A stretch of DNA of 64,000 bases, taken from Deltaproteobacteria bacterium (lineage in GTDB: Bacteria; SAR324; JACQKK01). How positions within the stretch are numbered: the first letter of the stretch is position 1; each line of letters starts with the position of its first letter. The position numbers and the translations under genes were made by a program. Positions 1-8,597 of the stretch are shown one piece after another. The stretch covers positions 230,851 through 294,850 of the forward strand of contig JAOUEW010000002.1 in the NCBI GenBank assembly GCA_029858505.1, in the 5' to 3' direction. The notes under the pieces are model-generated. The model worked only from the letters and a program-made list of their open reading frames with translations. It was not told where the DNA came from and did no database searches.

Positions 1-1
1 C

Positions 2-76
2 TATATTCCCCGCTTTGTGGCCATGCTGCAGGTGGCCAAAGAAAAATACCCCCACTTGGTGGAAGGCCGCTGGTAG
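2..76 (+). CDS. C-terminal end of an unidentified protein (partial)
   Basis: Only the last 24 codons are inside the window, read in the frame that closes at the TAG at 74-76. The visible tail is YIPRFVAMLQVAKEKYPHLV followed by EGRW. It is moderately basic and looks like an ordinary amphipathic C-terminal helix. I do not recognise the family from this fragment. The reading frame is supported by the absence of stops and by coding-like third-position G/C, but the identity is unknown and the gene may begin far upstream of the window. Confidence 0.5.
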   Translation, partial: YIPRFVAMLQVAKEKYPHLVEGRW

Positions 77-187
77 GGCGCAGGTTTTCTCTAGCCCATC
101 CTTTTTGCCCCCTTTTCATGCCCGCCGGTTTGCCGCATGATAAGCACAGGTTTGCTTGTCATCGGCTGAACTTCCTTCCCCCATCCC

Positions 188-841
188 ATGCTGAAAACCC
201 TTGAACAATGGATGACCCGTGGGGCCAGCACCACCCGAGCGGCGGGGCTGTTGCTGGCCGCCTGGGTGATGTTGGCCGCCAACCCGTTGGCCTTGCCCTG
301 GGGGCTGCTGTGCCGGGTGGAAATGCCCGGGGGGGTGGGCCAACTGCTGGACAGCCGGTTCTATGCCCCCGATGAGGCCATGTGGGTGTTGAACGGCATT
401 AGCGAGCCCTGCCAGCAGGCTTATATCCGGTTCTTGTTGTCGTGGGATGCCTTGCTGCCCCTGGTGTATGGGCTGGGTTTGGCCATGGCGCTGATTCTGC
501 TGCGGCCCCCCGCCACTGGGGTGTTGAAATATGCCCCCTGGCTGCCGCTGTTGGCGGCGGGGACCGATTATGCTGAAAACGGGTTGTGGCTGTTGATGCT
601 ATGGCAATATCCAGACGCATCCGGCTGGGCCTCGGCCCTGTCTCCCTGGGCAACGTTGGTCAAATGGGTTCTGCTGGCGGCGGTGATGGGGTTGGGGGGC
701 TGGCTGGGGTGGCGGCGGTGGGCCGGAAAACCCGCCCCCAGCCCAAAGCAGGGTGCCACGACAACACCCAAGGTTAAGAAAACCATTAAGAAAAGCCCAA
801 AAGCAGCGTTAAAAGAAGCCGTCAAAGAAACAACAGAATAG
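188..841 (+). CDS. Hypothetical four-helix inner-membrane protein with Lys-rich tail
   Basis: A 217-residue protein that I cannot assign to a named family. About four hydrophobic segments are visible, near residues 17-38, 86-106, 115-138 and 153-173, so it should be an integral membrane protein. The last 40 residues form a cytoplasmic-looking tail rich in Lys, Pro and Thr (for example KVKKTIKKSPKAALKEAVKE). Acidic and Cys residues between the first two helices (residues 37-75) could form a periplasmic loop. It sits alone, 94 bp ahead of rph on the same strand, so co-transcription with rph is possible. It resembles small uncharacterised membrane proteins of the DUF type; no catalytic motif is seen. 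Confidence 0.75.
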   Translation: MLKTLEQWMTRGASTTRAAGLLLAAWVMLAANPLALPWGLLCRVEMPGGVGQLLDSRFYAPDEAMWVLNGISEPCQQAYIRFLLSWDALLPLVYGLGLAMALILLRPPATGVLKYAPWLPLLAAGTDYAENGLWLLMLWQYPDASGWASALSPWATLVKWVLLAAVMGLGGWLGWRRWAGKPAPSPKQGATTTPKVKKTIKKSPKAALKEAVKETTE

Positions 842-934
842 TCACTAAAAAAATGGGGAAAGTGCATAGGCGCTTGGGGGCGGACCCCCTTTTCATGCTC
901 GTGGGTTTCACGCATCATGGATGTTTAGGCATTC

Positions 935-1747
935 ATGCCGTCTGTTTCTAAGCACCCTAGCTGGAACAACCCCGTGCCCGTGAACAAGTCGTCTCAGCCA
1001 AGCCAGCCAGGTCACCCCCCCGTGACCCGCAGTTATCAACGGGGGTGGGCCGACCTGCGGCCCCTGGTGATTACCCCCGGCGCCATGCCCCAGGCCGAAG
1101 GGTCGGCCCTGGTGGAGATGGGCAACACCCGGGTGATGTGCGTGGCCTCGCTGGAGGCAGGCGTGCCCCCCTTTAAAAAGGGCACCGGCGGGGGGTGGGT
1201 CACCGCCGAGTACGGCATGTTGCCCCGCTCGACCTCTACCCGCATGCGGCGGGAGGCCAGCGCCGGCAAGCAAGACGGCCGCACCGTGGAAATCCAACGC
1301 CTCATCGGGCGGTCGCTGCGGGCGGTGGTGGACCTGTCGGCCATGGGCGAACACACCATCACTGTGGACTGCGATGTGCTGCGGGCCGATGGTGGCACCC
1401 GCACCGCCGCCATCACTGGCGGCTGGGTGGCCCTGGCCATGGCACTCGGCACCCTGCAGGCCCAGACCAACCTGGTGCGCTCGCCCCTGCTGGGGCAGGT
1501 GGCCGCGGTAAGCCTGGGGGTGAAGGATGGGCAGGTGCTGCTGGACCTGGATTACGCCGAAGACCGCACCGTGGACGTGGACATGAACGTGATTATGACC
1601 GGAAACCTGGACCTGGTGGAAGTGCAGGGCACCGCCGAGGGCGCCCCCTTCCCCAGAAACCTGCTGAATCAAATGCTGGACACCGCCCAGGACGGCATTC
1701 AGCAACTGCTGGCCGCCCAGCGGAAAGCTCTGGCGCCGGGGGCCTGA
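935..1747 (+). CDS. rph: Ribonuclease PH (tRNA 3'-end processing exoribonuclease)
   Basis: RNase PH is a phosphorolytic 3'-5' exoribonuclease that trims tRNA precursors. Family-defining stretches are present: [56 protein letters not shown] and the C-terminal VEVQGTAEG. The ATG start gives 270 residues, about 30 more than the usual 238-240. The extension is low-complexity (Ser, Pro, Asn, Lys) and has no homology to the E. coli N-terminus. A GTG at 1022 would give 241 residues beginning at TRSYQRGW, close to the family start, though neither site has a strong Shine-Dalgarno. The tRNA-Pro gene follows 9 bp after the stop and could be a substrate or part of the same transcript. Confidence 0.97.
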   Translation: MPSVSKHPSWNNPVPVNKSSQPSQPGHPPVTRSYQRGWADLRPLVITPGAMPQAEGSALVEMGNTRVMCVASLEAGVPPFKKGTGGGWVTAEYGMLPRSTSTRMRREASAGKQDGRTVEIQRLIGRSLRAVVDLSAMGEHTITVDCDVLRADGGTRTAAITGGWVALAMALGTLQAQTNLVRSPLLGQVAAVSLGVKDGQVLLDLDYAEDRTVDVDMNVIMTGNLDLVEVQGTAEGAPFPRNLLNQMLDTAQDGIQQLLAAQRKALAPGA

Positions 1748-1756
1748 CAACACAAT

Positions 1757-1830
<74 letters not shown>

Positions 1831-1882
1831 TTATCTATCCGCCGTTTTACCCGCCGCTTGACAAATACTCAGCCCACAACAC

Positions 1883-1916
1883 AGCCCCCCGTGCCAATGC
1901 GCGGGGGGCTTTTTTG
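1883..1916 (+). terminator. Intrinsic terminator after tRNA-Pro
   Basis: An 8-bp G/C-rich stem pairs AGCCCCCC at 1883-1890 with GGGGGGCT at 1903-1910 around a 12-nt loop and runs straight into a T tract (1910-1915, with more T after one G). This is a classical rho-independent terminator for the rph/tRNA-Pro transcript. It separates the housekeeping unit from the AT-rich gene that follows. Confidence 0.9.
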
Positions 1917-2013
1917 TTTTGGGGCGGGTGGCGTGAATCCATTTGCCTTCTGGCAGGGGGGGAATTAGATTGGGAAGAACCGATAGATATTTCACGAAAA
2001 CAGGATGATGGTT

Positions 2014-3303
2014 ATGGGATTAGTAAAAATACTAGACTTGGTGTTGGGATTTTTTCATTCTCTGCCCACTTCTCGCCGTGCTGTCGAGGAAAAATCGCCA
2101 AAACGGATTATCAATCGGGTAGAAATTCCTAGCGAACTGGAACCAGTCCGCCTTAAAGCACTCAAAGCGATTGCCCCGATTCGCCAATGGGACGAATCCA
2201 CATCTGTACCGGCTGATTTCTGGGATAAAGCAGGGAGAACAATAGCGGGCAGGGAATTACCAAATCCCCAACTGATTTATTTTTTACTGGTCGATTTGTT
2301 GGGATTTTCTAATCTCGGTAGGCGGGAAAAAGTGGCTTGGATAGTTCCTGTTGACTTCCATGGGGTCGGATTCGTTATAGAGCATAGAAAACTTGGTGTT
2401 GGTGTTTTTATCCCAAACCCAGGTCATAACGAGGAAATGGCCAGGGCCATTGTAGAGTTGATTAAAAAAGGGGTAGCTACAGCGGAACCGTTTTTCGATT
2501 GGATGGCGAAAAATGCCATTCAAGAATCAAAAGTGAATGTGTGGAACCATAGCTCCAATCTTTTCGATAGGCTAGAGATGTTCATGCAAATGTATAAATC
2601 TTCGGTAGCAGATGTGGAAAAATTTTGCGATAGTTTTGATGAAAATGCACCAAAAAAAGATATGGACGATTTAGTTAAACTTTTAAATCTTCTTCATGAA
2701 AAACATATCAAACAACTCGAATCTAGCTGGATTGGGTTGGCGGTAATTGAAGCATTCTTCAGTTGGACAGAGCATGTTTTTGTACTGCTTGCTATCATCG
2801 AAGGAAAGATTAAAACCGCCCTGGAGGTTTCGAAACTATCGGAAGCGCCCTGGGGTGAAAAGTACAAAACCGTGTTAAATATCAGTGACCAAAAGAGTAA
2901 ATTATATTTAGATGAGATGTTAATCATACGAAAGCAACTGCGAAACTTTGTGGCCCATGGAGCATTTGGAAAAAAGGGCGAGGCGTTTTTGTTTCACTCT
3001 CCAGTTGGCGCCATACCGGTTCGTTTGCCTCGCATCGTTGAACAACAAATTTTCAAGATATCTGGAGAAAATGAATTTATCGAAGAGAAAGCGATAAAAC
3101 TTATCGAAGAGTTCATTGATTATTTATGGTCAGGTGACCGCGAACCAGCTAAACTTTACATTCAAGATTCGATGCTCCCCTTGGTTCTGCCATGGGTTTC
3201 TAAGGGAAGGTACAAGCGTGCAATGGGCTCCATCGAAGAAATGGAGGCGTTTATCATGGGCGTTAATAGGCACCTAGAAATTGTTGAAAATATGGACTGG
3301 TGA
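2014..3303 (+). CDS. AT-rich accessory protein with C-terminal HEPN-type RX4H motif
   Basis: A protein of 429 residues. The start at 2014 is preferred because AGGA at 2002-2005 lies 8 nt upstream; ATGs at 2005 and 2008 are in the same frame. Base composition is clearly more AT-rich than every neighbour. Near residues 310-315 is the segment LRNFVAHG, which fits the RX4H signature (polar residue after Arg) of HEPN domains, a helical fold found in many toxin and defence RNases. It sits in a helical context (LDEMLIIRKQ before it). The N-terminal half has no motif I recognise; it is acidic and helical. HEPN assignment rests on this short motif and is inference. No antitoxin-like small gene lies beside it. 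It stands alone between the tRNA-Pro terminator and pgl, which suggests an acquired gene. Confidence 0.75.
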   Translation: MGLVKILDLVLGFFHSLPTSRRAVEEKSPKRIINRVEIPSELEPVRLKALKAIAPIRQWDESTSVPADFWDKAGRTIAGRELPNPQLIYFLLVDLLGFSNLGRREKVAWIVPVDFHGVGFVIEHRKLGVGVFIPNPGHNEEMARAIVELIKKGVATAEPFFDWMAKNAIQESKVNVWNHSSNLFDRLEMFMQMYKSSVADVEKFCDSFDENAPKKDMDDLVKLLNLLHEKHIKQLESSWIGLAVIEAFFSWTEHVFVLLAIIEGKIKTALEVSKLSEAPWGEKYKTVLNISDQKSKLYLDEMLIIRKQLRNFVAHGAFGKKGEAFLFHSPVGAIPVRLPRIVEQQIFKISGENEFIEEKAIKLIEEFIDYLWSGDREPAKLYIQDSMLPLVLPWVSKGRYKRAMGSIEEMEAFIMGVNRHLEIVENMDW

Positions 3304-3421
3304 ATTTGATTGTAACGGGTTGCATATCAGGGCAAAGCGTATTTCTTAAGGGTTCCCATGCTGCCCTGGTTTAACGGGGAAATCTCCATACATTTTTCTT
3401 CTCCCCCTCCTCCCTTCCCCC

Positions 3422-4153
3422 TTAGGCAAACTTTCCGGCGGCGGCGGCGTCGAGAATCAGGTGTACTTCGTGGCCGGGCTGGGGATTGGGGTTACGCAGG
3501 AACAACTGCGCCGGGTAGAGCTTGGGGTTGTAGGGGCCGGTCATCATGGCTTCCAGCACGGCGGCTTTTTCTGCCCCGTTGGTGATGAACACCACCTTGC
3601 GGGCCTGATGAAAGAACGGGGCGGTGCAGGTGAGTCGGGGGGTTCCGTCGGGCTTGGCGGTGGGCACGCACAGCCGAGAGGTTTCATCCAGGCTGGGCAT
3701 GCCTGGCAGCAGGGTGGCGCAGTGGCCGTCGCCGCCCATGCCCATGAAGGCGGTGTCGATGCTGCCCTGTTTGCGGATGTGATCGGCCAGCAGGTTGTGA
3801 TAGGCCTCGGCGGCTTGTTCTGGGGGGAGTTCGCCTTGCATGCGGTGATAGTTCGACTTGGCCAGCTTGGGGCCCAGAATGTCTTGCACCATTTTATGGG
3901 TGCTTTCGGCGTGGTCGGGCCCGGCGGCCCGTTCGTCTCCAAAAAAGAAATCCACGCGGGCCCAATCCAGGGCTGTGCCACGGCTGAGCACCTGGTAGAG
4001 GTTTTTGGCGGCGGCGCCCCCGGCCAGGGCCATGGAAAATCGCCCGCGCTGGGCCATGGCTTCTCCCGCCCAGGCTTCCAGCAGCCCCTTGGCCAGGTAG
4101 CCCGCTTCTTGGGGGGTGGGGGCCGTGTGAAATTGTGGGTGAAGGGTGGTCAT
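3422..4153 (-). CDS. pgl: 6-phosphogluconolactonase
   Basis: Hydrolyses 6-phosphoglucono-lactone in the oxidative pentose phosphate pathway, in the cytoplasm. The 243-residue length is normal for the DevB/SOL family. Diagnostic blocks are VDFFFGDERAAGPDHAEST (equivalent of the FFGDER...SN block) and AFMGMGGDGHCATLLPG, which contains the catalytic-loop G-x-G-x-DGH-x-A pattern. The usual early GGSTP loop is LAGGAAAKNL here, so the phosphate-binding Ser-Thr pair is replaced by Ala-Ala. A Shine-Dalgarno-like GGAG lies about 8 nt before the ATG. No zwf or gnd lies nearby; the gene stands alone. Confidence 0.93.
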   Translation of the reverse strand: MTTLHPQFHTAPTPQEAGYLAKGLLEAWAGEAMAQRGRFSMALAGGAAAKNLYQVLSRGTALDWARVDFFFGDERAAGPDHAESTHKMVQDILGPKLAKSNYHRMQGELPPEQAAEAYHNLLADHIRKQGSIDTAFMGMGGDGHCATLLPGMPSLDETSRLCVPTAKPDGTPRLTCTAPFFHQARKVVFITNGAEKAAVLEAMMTGPYNPKLYPAQLFLRNPNPQPGHEVHLILDAAAAGKFA

Positions 4154-4200
4154 GGGGCGTCTCCAGAAAGGTGGGGGGTGCTACCCTGCAGCGGGGTTCT

Positions 4201-4221
4201 TCCTTCCCAGCAAGGGAAGGA
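4201..4221. repeat. Perfect 8-bp inverted repeat upstream of pgl
   Basis: TCCTTCCC (4201-4208) and GGGAAGGA (4214-4221) flank a 5-nt AGCAA loop. It lies in the 117-bp gap between the SNase-like gene and pgl, both on the minus strand, that is downstream of pgl's ATG on the upstream side. No T run follows on either strand, so it is not a standard terminator; it could be a leader hairpin of pgl's neighbour or an operator. Confidence 0.4.
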
Positions 4222-4270
4222 CAACAGAAGATACTGTAAGTGGGGGATTTTCTCAACGCCTGGGGCAGGG

Positions 4271-4738
4271 TTACCGGCACCAGTTTTTGGTTTTGGTGCC
4301 GCCGTCGTAGGGCACGGCTAGCCCCTGTTGAATCAGGTGGTCAGAAACGTTTTGGCCATCGGCCAGCACCACGGCGTCCAGCCGAAAGTATTTGTCGCGG
4401 GAGGGGTTTTGCAGGTCAATCTTCCGGGCCTGGGAGAGCCTGCGTTCCAATTCGGCCTTGGCCTGCTGGGCCAGGGCTTTTTCTTTGGGGCACTTGCCGT
4501 GAATTTCGGGGGTGTCTATCCCAGGTGTGCGCACCAGCAGCTCCCGGCTGAACACCGGGGGCAGGGTTCCGGCGGGGTCGTTCAGGTTCACTTTAATGGT
4601 GTCGCCGTCCACCACGTGGATCAGTTCCACCCCCTCAAAGGGGTTGGTGCCGCTGGCGGGCGGGTGGGCCACCATGGCGCCCCCGGCGCCGCTGCCTGCC
4701 ACCAGGGCAGCCAGCATCAGTTTAGAAATTTGGGGCAT
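4271..4738 (-). CDS. Secreted thermonuclease-like (SNase domain) nuclease
   Basis: A 155-residue protein with an N-terminal signal-like segment (residues 1-24, Ala/Gly-rich after a Lys) and one staphylococcal-nuclease domain. Family positions are visible: VVDGDTIKVNL (first metal Asp), LVRTPGIDTPE (Arg, Asp-Thr and catalytic Glu region) and DKYFRLDAVVLADGQ followed by NVSDHLIQQGLAV. The Arg of FRL corresponds to the second catalytic Arg, so the enzyme is probably active on DNA or RNA. Compared with staphylococcal nuclease the core is the usual length. It ends with KNWCR, a typical C-terminus for this family. It is 68 bp upstream of the ABC permease gene's stop and reads in the same direction, but no functional link is evident. 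Confidence 0.88.
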   Translation of the reverse strand: MPQISKLMLAALVAGSGAGGAMVAHPPASGTNPFEGVELIHVVDGDTIKVNLNDPAGTLPPVFSRELLVRTPGIDTPEIHGKCPKEKALAQQAKAELERRLSQARKIDLQNPSRDKYFRLDAVVLADGQNVSDHLIQQGLAVPYDGGTKTKNWCR

Positions 4739-4805
4739 AGGGTTAAGTTTAACGAAGAAAGTGGTGAGAAATATTGTTGGTGTGCTCGATCATCCAACCC
4801 CTTTC

Positions 4806-5981
4806 CTACGACCGTCTTCGGGCGTGAAGCCTTCCGGCGTACATCAGAATGAATAGGGTGACCAGGAAGAACCCGGTAAGGATGAGAATTTGCGGCCACG
4901 CTTCCCATAGGCGCATGTCTCGCAGAATCATGCCCCGCATGGCCTGGTTGGCGTGGGTCATGGGCAGCACCCACGAAATCCCTCGCAGCACGGCGGGGAA
5001 AGAGCGGATGTCCCAGATCATGTCCGAGAGAAACACCTGGGGCAGAATGACCAGGGGGATGAACTGCACGGCCTGGAACTCGTTGTGGGCCAGGAACGAG
5101 GCCAGCAGGCCCATCATCAGGGCCACCAGCATCATCAGCAGGGCCATGAACAAAATGGCGCCGATTTGCCCCCACGACACGGGGAACGACAACAGGGCCA
5201 GCACATACCCCACCACAATCACCGTTTGTAGCACCGAGAAGAAGAAGAACCCCCCGATGTACCCCAGAACCACCTGAGAGAACCCCATGGGGGCCACCAT
5301 CAGCCGGTCCAGGGTGCCCCGCACGCGTTCTCGCTGAAAGGTAATGGCCGAGATGATGAACGTGAGGAAGAAGATGATGAACGGGGGGATGACCGGCAGG
5401 AAGTAATCCACCGAGCGGTAGTCTTCCGACCCGTACACGTAATGTTTTTTCAGTTCCATGGGCTTGATGTTCACTGAATTGGCGCAGAAGGCCGAGCAGG
5501 AGGCGTCAATCACCACCCCCATGTCGTTGGCCAGGTCGTCCATGCTTTCGGCAATGCCCCCCAAAATAATGGCGTTCAGGGTGGGCCGTTCTCCCTGCAC
5601 GTACACATGCAGGTTGCCCCGCCGCCCGGCGAACCGGTCGACAATCAGTTGCTCGTCCATGTACAGCACGCCTTCCGCCTGGCCCTCCCCCAGGGCCTTG
5701 TGAATGGCCTGTTCAATGGCGGCCGGGTCGGTCAGGTCGTCGGGGATGTCGAGAGGAACGATCACCAGATCCTCGGTTTCCTCCAGGGAGCGGATGAGGG
5801 TGGCGTCGTACATGCGGGCCAGCCCCCGGGTCACCACCCCCAGCCGGGCGGTTTCATCGCCCAGCATGGCATAGTAAATGAGGGTCATGATGGCGATGGG
5901 CACCAGCACGAAGAACGCCACGGTGCGGCGGTCCCGCCGCATTTCTTGAATAATCCGCAAGGCCACCCAGCGCGCGATCAT
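4806..5981 (-). CDS. ABC-2 type transporter permease (YhhJ/YbhR-like)
   Basis: A 391-residue ABC-2 permease. One N-terminal helix (about residues 20-40) is followed by a long periplasmic domain (about 45-205), then five hydrophobic segments to the C-terminus. The conserved segment FQRERVRGTLDRLMVAPMG, found just after the second helix, is typical of the ABC-2 membrane family used for drug, lipid or polysaccharide export. Two Cys residues near 160-165 (SCSAFCANS) could form a disulphide in the periplasmic domain. Its ATG overlaps the stop of the ATPase gene by 4 bp, so the two are translationally coupled and encode one exporter. The substrate cannot be deduced. Confidence 0.93.
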   Translation of the reverse strand: MIARWVALRIIQEMRRDRRTVAFFVLVPIAIMTLIYYAMLGDETARLGVVTRGLARMYDATLIRSLEETEDLVIVPLDIPDDLTDPAAIEQAIHKALGEGQAEGVLYMDEQLIVDRFAGRRGNLHVYVQGERPTLNAIILGGIAESMDDLANDMGVVIDASCSAFCANSVNIKPMELKKHYVYGSEDYRSVDYFLPVIPPFIIFFLTFIISAITFQRERVRGTLDRLMVAPMGFSQVVLGYIGGFFFFSVLQTVIVVGYVLALLSFPVSWGQIGAILFMALLMMLVALMMGLLASFLAHNEFQAVQFIPLVILPQVFLSDMIWDIRSFPAVLRGISWVLPMTHANQAMRGMILRDMRLWEAWPQILILTGFFLVTLFILMYAGRLHARRRS

Positions 5982-6703
5982 GGGGTGCCTCCTTTCCGGC
6001 TGGTGGCTTTCACAAAGGCTTCCTCCAGGTCTTGGCTGCCATAGCGGGCCATCAACTCACGGGGGGGGCCTTCTTCCAGCCGCTTGCCCTCCCGCAGAAA
6101 CACCACCTTGGCGCAGCGCACCGCCTCTGAAATGTGATGGGTCGTGATGAGGATGGAGGAGCCGCGCTGGACCAGTTGGGCCAGCCAGTCCCAAAACTTC
6201 AGCCGCAGTTCGGGGTCCACCCCCACCGTGGGTTCGTCTAGAATCAAAAACCGGGGGCGGTGAATGAGGGCGGTGAGCAGCATGGTGCGCCGCACCATGC
6301 CCCCCGACAGGGTTTCGACCACGCTGTCTTTGCGGTGGGTCAGTTCCACCAGTTCCAGGTCTTCCTCCATCCGTTGGGAAATCACGGTTTCGGGCACGCC
6401 ATAAATGCGGCCAAAGAAGCGGACGTTTTCGGCGATGGTCAGCCCTGGATACAGCGCCGCGTCTTGGGGCATGTAGCCCACCTGGCGGCGGATCTCCATG
6501 TCGGTGGGGTCCTTAGAGCCCAGCAGGGTGATGGTGCCAGAGGTGGGGGGCAGCAACCCGGTGATGATGCGAATGAGGGTGGACTTTCCCGCGCCGTTTG
6601 GCCCCAGCAGCCCAAAGATTTGCCCTTCCGGCACGGCCAGGGTCAGTTCATCCAGGGCCTTCAGCTTTCCAAACTGTTTGGTCACACGGTCAACTTGCAG
6701 CAT
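5978..6703 (-). CDS. ABC transporter ATP-binding protein
   Basis: A 241-residue ATPase with every nucleotide-binding motif: Walker A GPNGAGKST (about 35-43), Q-loop GYMPQDAAL, signature LSGGMVRR, Walker B FLILDEPTVGVDP and the switch His in ITTHH. It belongs to the CcmA/NodI-like class that partners ABC-2 permeases. It is the upstream gene of a two-gene unit with the permease (ATGA overlap). The signature Met-Val-Arg-Arg variant is common in this class. Nothing identifies the cargo. Confidence 0.95.
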   Translation of the reverse strand: MLQVDRVTKQFGKLKALDELTLAVPEGQIFGLLGPNGAGKSTLIRIITGLLPPTSGTITLLGSKDPTDMEIRRQVGYMPQDAALYPGLTIAENVRFFGRIYGVPETVISQRMEEDLELVELTHRKDSVVETLSGGMVRRTMLLTALIHRPRFLILDEPTVGVDPELRLKFWDWLAQLVQRGSSILITTHHISEAVRCAKVVFLREGKRLEEGPPRELMARYGSQDLEEAFVKATSRKGGTP

Positions 6704-7012
6704 GGGGCCATTTGGGTTGAAGGAAGGATGGCGGAGGAGGTTGGTGTTTCGATGCTGTCACCACAAAGTCTTTGTCTCAGGATTCTATTCTTGCTTATAG
6801 CATTTACATGCCTCAAATAAAAGGCGAGGCCGGGGGCTTCGCTCTGCTTGCTTTCGAAAACACAAAACCTGGGTCACGTCTTAAAGCATGAGTCAACGTA
6901 TGGGCAGCGTTGTCCCGGAAAACAAAAAGGAGGAATAGAAAATTTAGGGAGGGGGGGGATCACAGCAAAGAAAATAATGAGTAGAGAACAAATAACGGGA
7001 ATGGAAGAAATC
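6704..7012. other. Gene-free stretch of about 310 bp
   Basis: This gap lies between the ABC ATPase start and the stop of the lipoprotein gene, both on the minus strand. The 6880-7000 part is A-rich. A ribosome-binding-like AAAGGAGGAATAG occurs on the plus strand at about 6926, but the open frame after it runs antisense through the lipoprotein gene and looks unlike a protein. No RNA gene, terminator or repeat could be supported here; it should hold the ABC unit's promoter on the minus strand. Confidence 0.5.
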
Positions 7013-7597
7013 TTAAAAGAACGAATCCACTTCTTTTTGCAGCTCTTTGGGGGAGGCCACCTTGGAGAGGATACGATATTTTCCGTCGGGGCGAATCAAC
7101 AAAAATCCACCCGGCGGGGGGAGTTCTTCGGTGTTGATCTCCGCTACTTCTCCCACGGGGGTCACCACGGTCATGGGCTCTGGCAGGAAATCCTGCACGG
7201 AATATCCTTGGGAGGCCAGGGTTTTCAACAGGTCCTGGTAGCCTTCGGGGAACTTCATTTTGGGGGGTGTGCGAACCGTTCCCCCCACCGTTTGCCGGGG
7301 AAACAACACCAACCCCCGCCCCTGGGGGCCCAGCAAAGCCGGGTGGTTCAGAGCCACCTGAACAAAGGGATTCAACACCGGGGGCCGGGTGATGGTTTCA
7401 ACGGGGGCTTCGACCTCTGGGGCGGGCACCCCATGAAATATTTCCCGATGATGATCCGCTGGCGTGCAGCTCACCAAGCCTGCCAGCAACAAGACTCCAG
7501 ACCTCAGGCCAAGCCGCCAGGGGGCACGCCGAGCCAAACCCAAAGTGTGGCGTGGAGAAGACGCCATGGGTTCCAACGGGCTGGTCATGGGCTCCAT
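7013..7597 (-). CDS. Hypothetical lipoprotein
   Basis: A protein of up to 194 residues. After a basic N-terminal region comes a hydrophobic stretch ending in LLLAGLVSC, an acceptable lipobox, so maturation at Cys near residue 44 and envelope anchoring are likely. The mature part is Pro-rich early (about 50-75) and then contains a compact region ending in GFLLIRPDGKYRILSK. No known domain is recognised. In-frame ATGs at codons 4 and 11 could be the real start; the first start leaves a long n-region. It lies 5 bp downstream of the CPBP protease gene and so is probably co-transcribed with it. Confidence 0.7.
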   Translation of the reverse strand: MEPMTSPLEPMASSPRHTLGLARRAPWRLGLRSGVLLLAGLVSCTPADHHREIFHGVPAPEVEAPVETITRPPVLNPFVQVALNHPALLGPQGRGLVLFPRQTVGGTVRTPPKMKFPEGYQDLLKTLASQGYSVQDFLPEPMTVVTPVGEVAEINTEELPPPGGFLLIRPDGKYRILSKVASPKELQKEVDSFF

Positions 7598-7602
7598 CCC
7601 GC

Positions 7603-8325
7603 TTAGGGGCTAAGAGTGGACAAGTTGAACAACGCGTGAAGCAACGCAGCCGGAACAAACCGAGGTTTGTGGAGAAACATGAGGGATAGAACCGTGCCGC
7701 CCAGGCCCGACACCAAAATCATATCTCCCCCCTTGGAAAGGTGCAACAGGCCAAATGCCGTATTTACCGACACCATCCACACGGCCCCATTAAGAAGAAA
7801 ATATGTTGTTTTAGGCAAGGGATGGGTTTTCCCCCGCAATATCCTTAGCCCGTGGTAAAAAAAACCAGCCCGGAAGATCCACTCTTCAGCGGCGCCACCC
7901 CCGGCCCGGTGGAGCCATTCTCCTGGGGAGAGGGAGGCAGATTCCCTTAGGGCTTCCAGGGAGGGCAGGGCCGCCAGGGAATCGGCCCAAGAGGCGGGGG
8001 GCCAGGCCCTCAGCAGTTCCGACACCCCCAGCACCGGCAGAAACAGGGCCGCCCCCAGGCTTAGGCTGGAAAGCCAAGCTCTCCTGCCCTGGGGGAACAT
8101 GTCTCGCAGACTGCCGTTGTGAAACATCAGCCCACAAACCCCCAATCCCCCCACCCCGTATAAGCCGGCCAAATGCCAGCCCAGGGGCATGGCCCCCATT
8201 GTTTGCTCCCAGGCCGTTAGGCCAGCCAGCCAAACCGCCAAGACGAGCCAGCCAGCCGAAAGGGGAAACAGCCAGGGGTGAATGATGGCATTCGCTTCAA
8301 AATACCCGGTTCTGTTCTGTTCCAT
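7603..8325 (-). CDS. CPBP-family intramembrane metalloprotease (CAAX-like)
   Basis: A 240-residue integral membrane protein of six to eight hydrophobic segments. The three CPBP/ABI motifs appear in order: AAEEWIFRAGFFYHG (EExxxR), AFGLLHLSKG (FxxxH) and LLHALFN (HxxxN/D). These Glu and His residues form the active site of the Rce1-like glutamyl intramembrane protease fold. In bacteria such proteins process peptides, self-immunity factors or sorting substrates; which applies here is unknown. The downstream lipoprotein gene, 5 bp away, is a candidate partner by position only. Confidence 0.9.
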   Translation of the reverse strand: MEQNRTGYFEANAIIHPWLFPLSAGWLVLAVWLAGLTAWEQTMGAMPLGWHLAGLYGVGGLGVCGLMFHNGSLRDMFPQGRRAWLSSLSLGAALFLPVLGVSELLRAWPPASWADSLAALPSLEALRESASLSPGEWLHRAGGGAAEEWIFRAGFFYHGLRILRGKTHPLPKTTYFLLNGAVWMVSVNTAFGLLHLSKGGDMILVSGLGGTVLSLMFLHKPRFVPAALLHALFNLSTLSP

Positions 8326-8439
8326 CGCTCAAATCCAAAAAGGGATGCGTTTGCTTCCCTCCAGTCTATATCTTTCTGAACGGATGAATCGAGCAATGGA
8401 TTCGAGTCTTGTTCCGCTCCCACTGTATGGCTCGGGTAG

Positions 8440-8492
8440 GGGCAAGCGGGATGGTGTGTGGTTGGGGTGCCCGCAGGGCGCTGGGGGGCTGT
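8440..8492. repeat. Dispersed G/C-rich intergenic repeat, partial copy
   Basis: The segment GTTGGGGTGCCCGCAGGGCG followed by CTGGGGGG (8461-8488) closely matches GTTAGGGTGCCCGCACGGCT followed by GGGGGG at 37234-37259, with a similar G-rich approach on the left side (GGGATGGTGTG against GGGAGGGGTGATG). It lies in the 270-bp gap between gap and the CPBP gene. I regard it as a degenerate copy of the same family as the element at 37038-37231. Confidence 0.45.
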
Positions 8493-8527
8493 CCTTTGGG
8501 CGGGCGAAGCCTTTTTTGTAAGGTATG

Positions 8528-8563
8528 AAAAAAAACGGCGCCGCCCCCTGAGGAGCAGCGCCG
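8528..8563 (-). terminator. Intrinsic terminator of gap
   Basis: Read on the minus strand, the stem CGGCGC (8558-8563) and GCGCCG (8536-8541) is followed directly by eight T residues (8535 back to 8528). It begins 35 bp after the gap stop codon, fitting a rho-independent terminator for that gene. Confidence 0.85.
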
Positions 8564-8597
8564 GTCATCCATGGAACAAAATTGGAGAAACGCGAAA

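Noticed and set aside
3304-3421. A short downstream partner gene (antitoxin-like) for the HEPN-type gene
   Set aside because: No frame of credible length with a ribosome site fits in the 118 bp before pgl's stop.
6848-7606. Long plus-strand open frame with a good AAAGGAGG upstream
   Set aside because: It overlaps the lipoprotein gene antisense; its translation is Gly/His/Gln-rich with no protein-like pattern, as expected for a shadow of a GC-rich gene.
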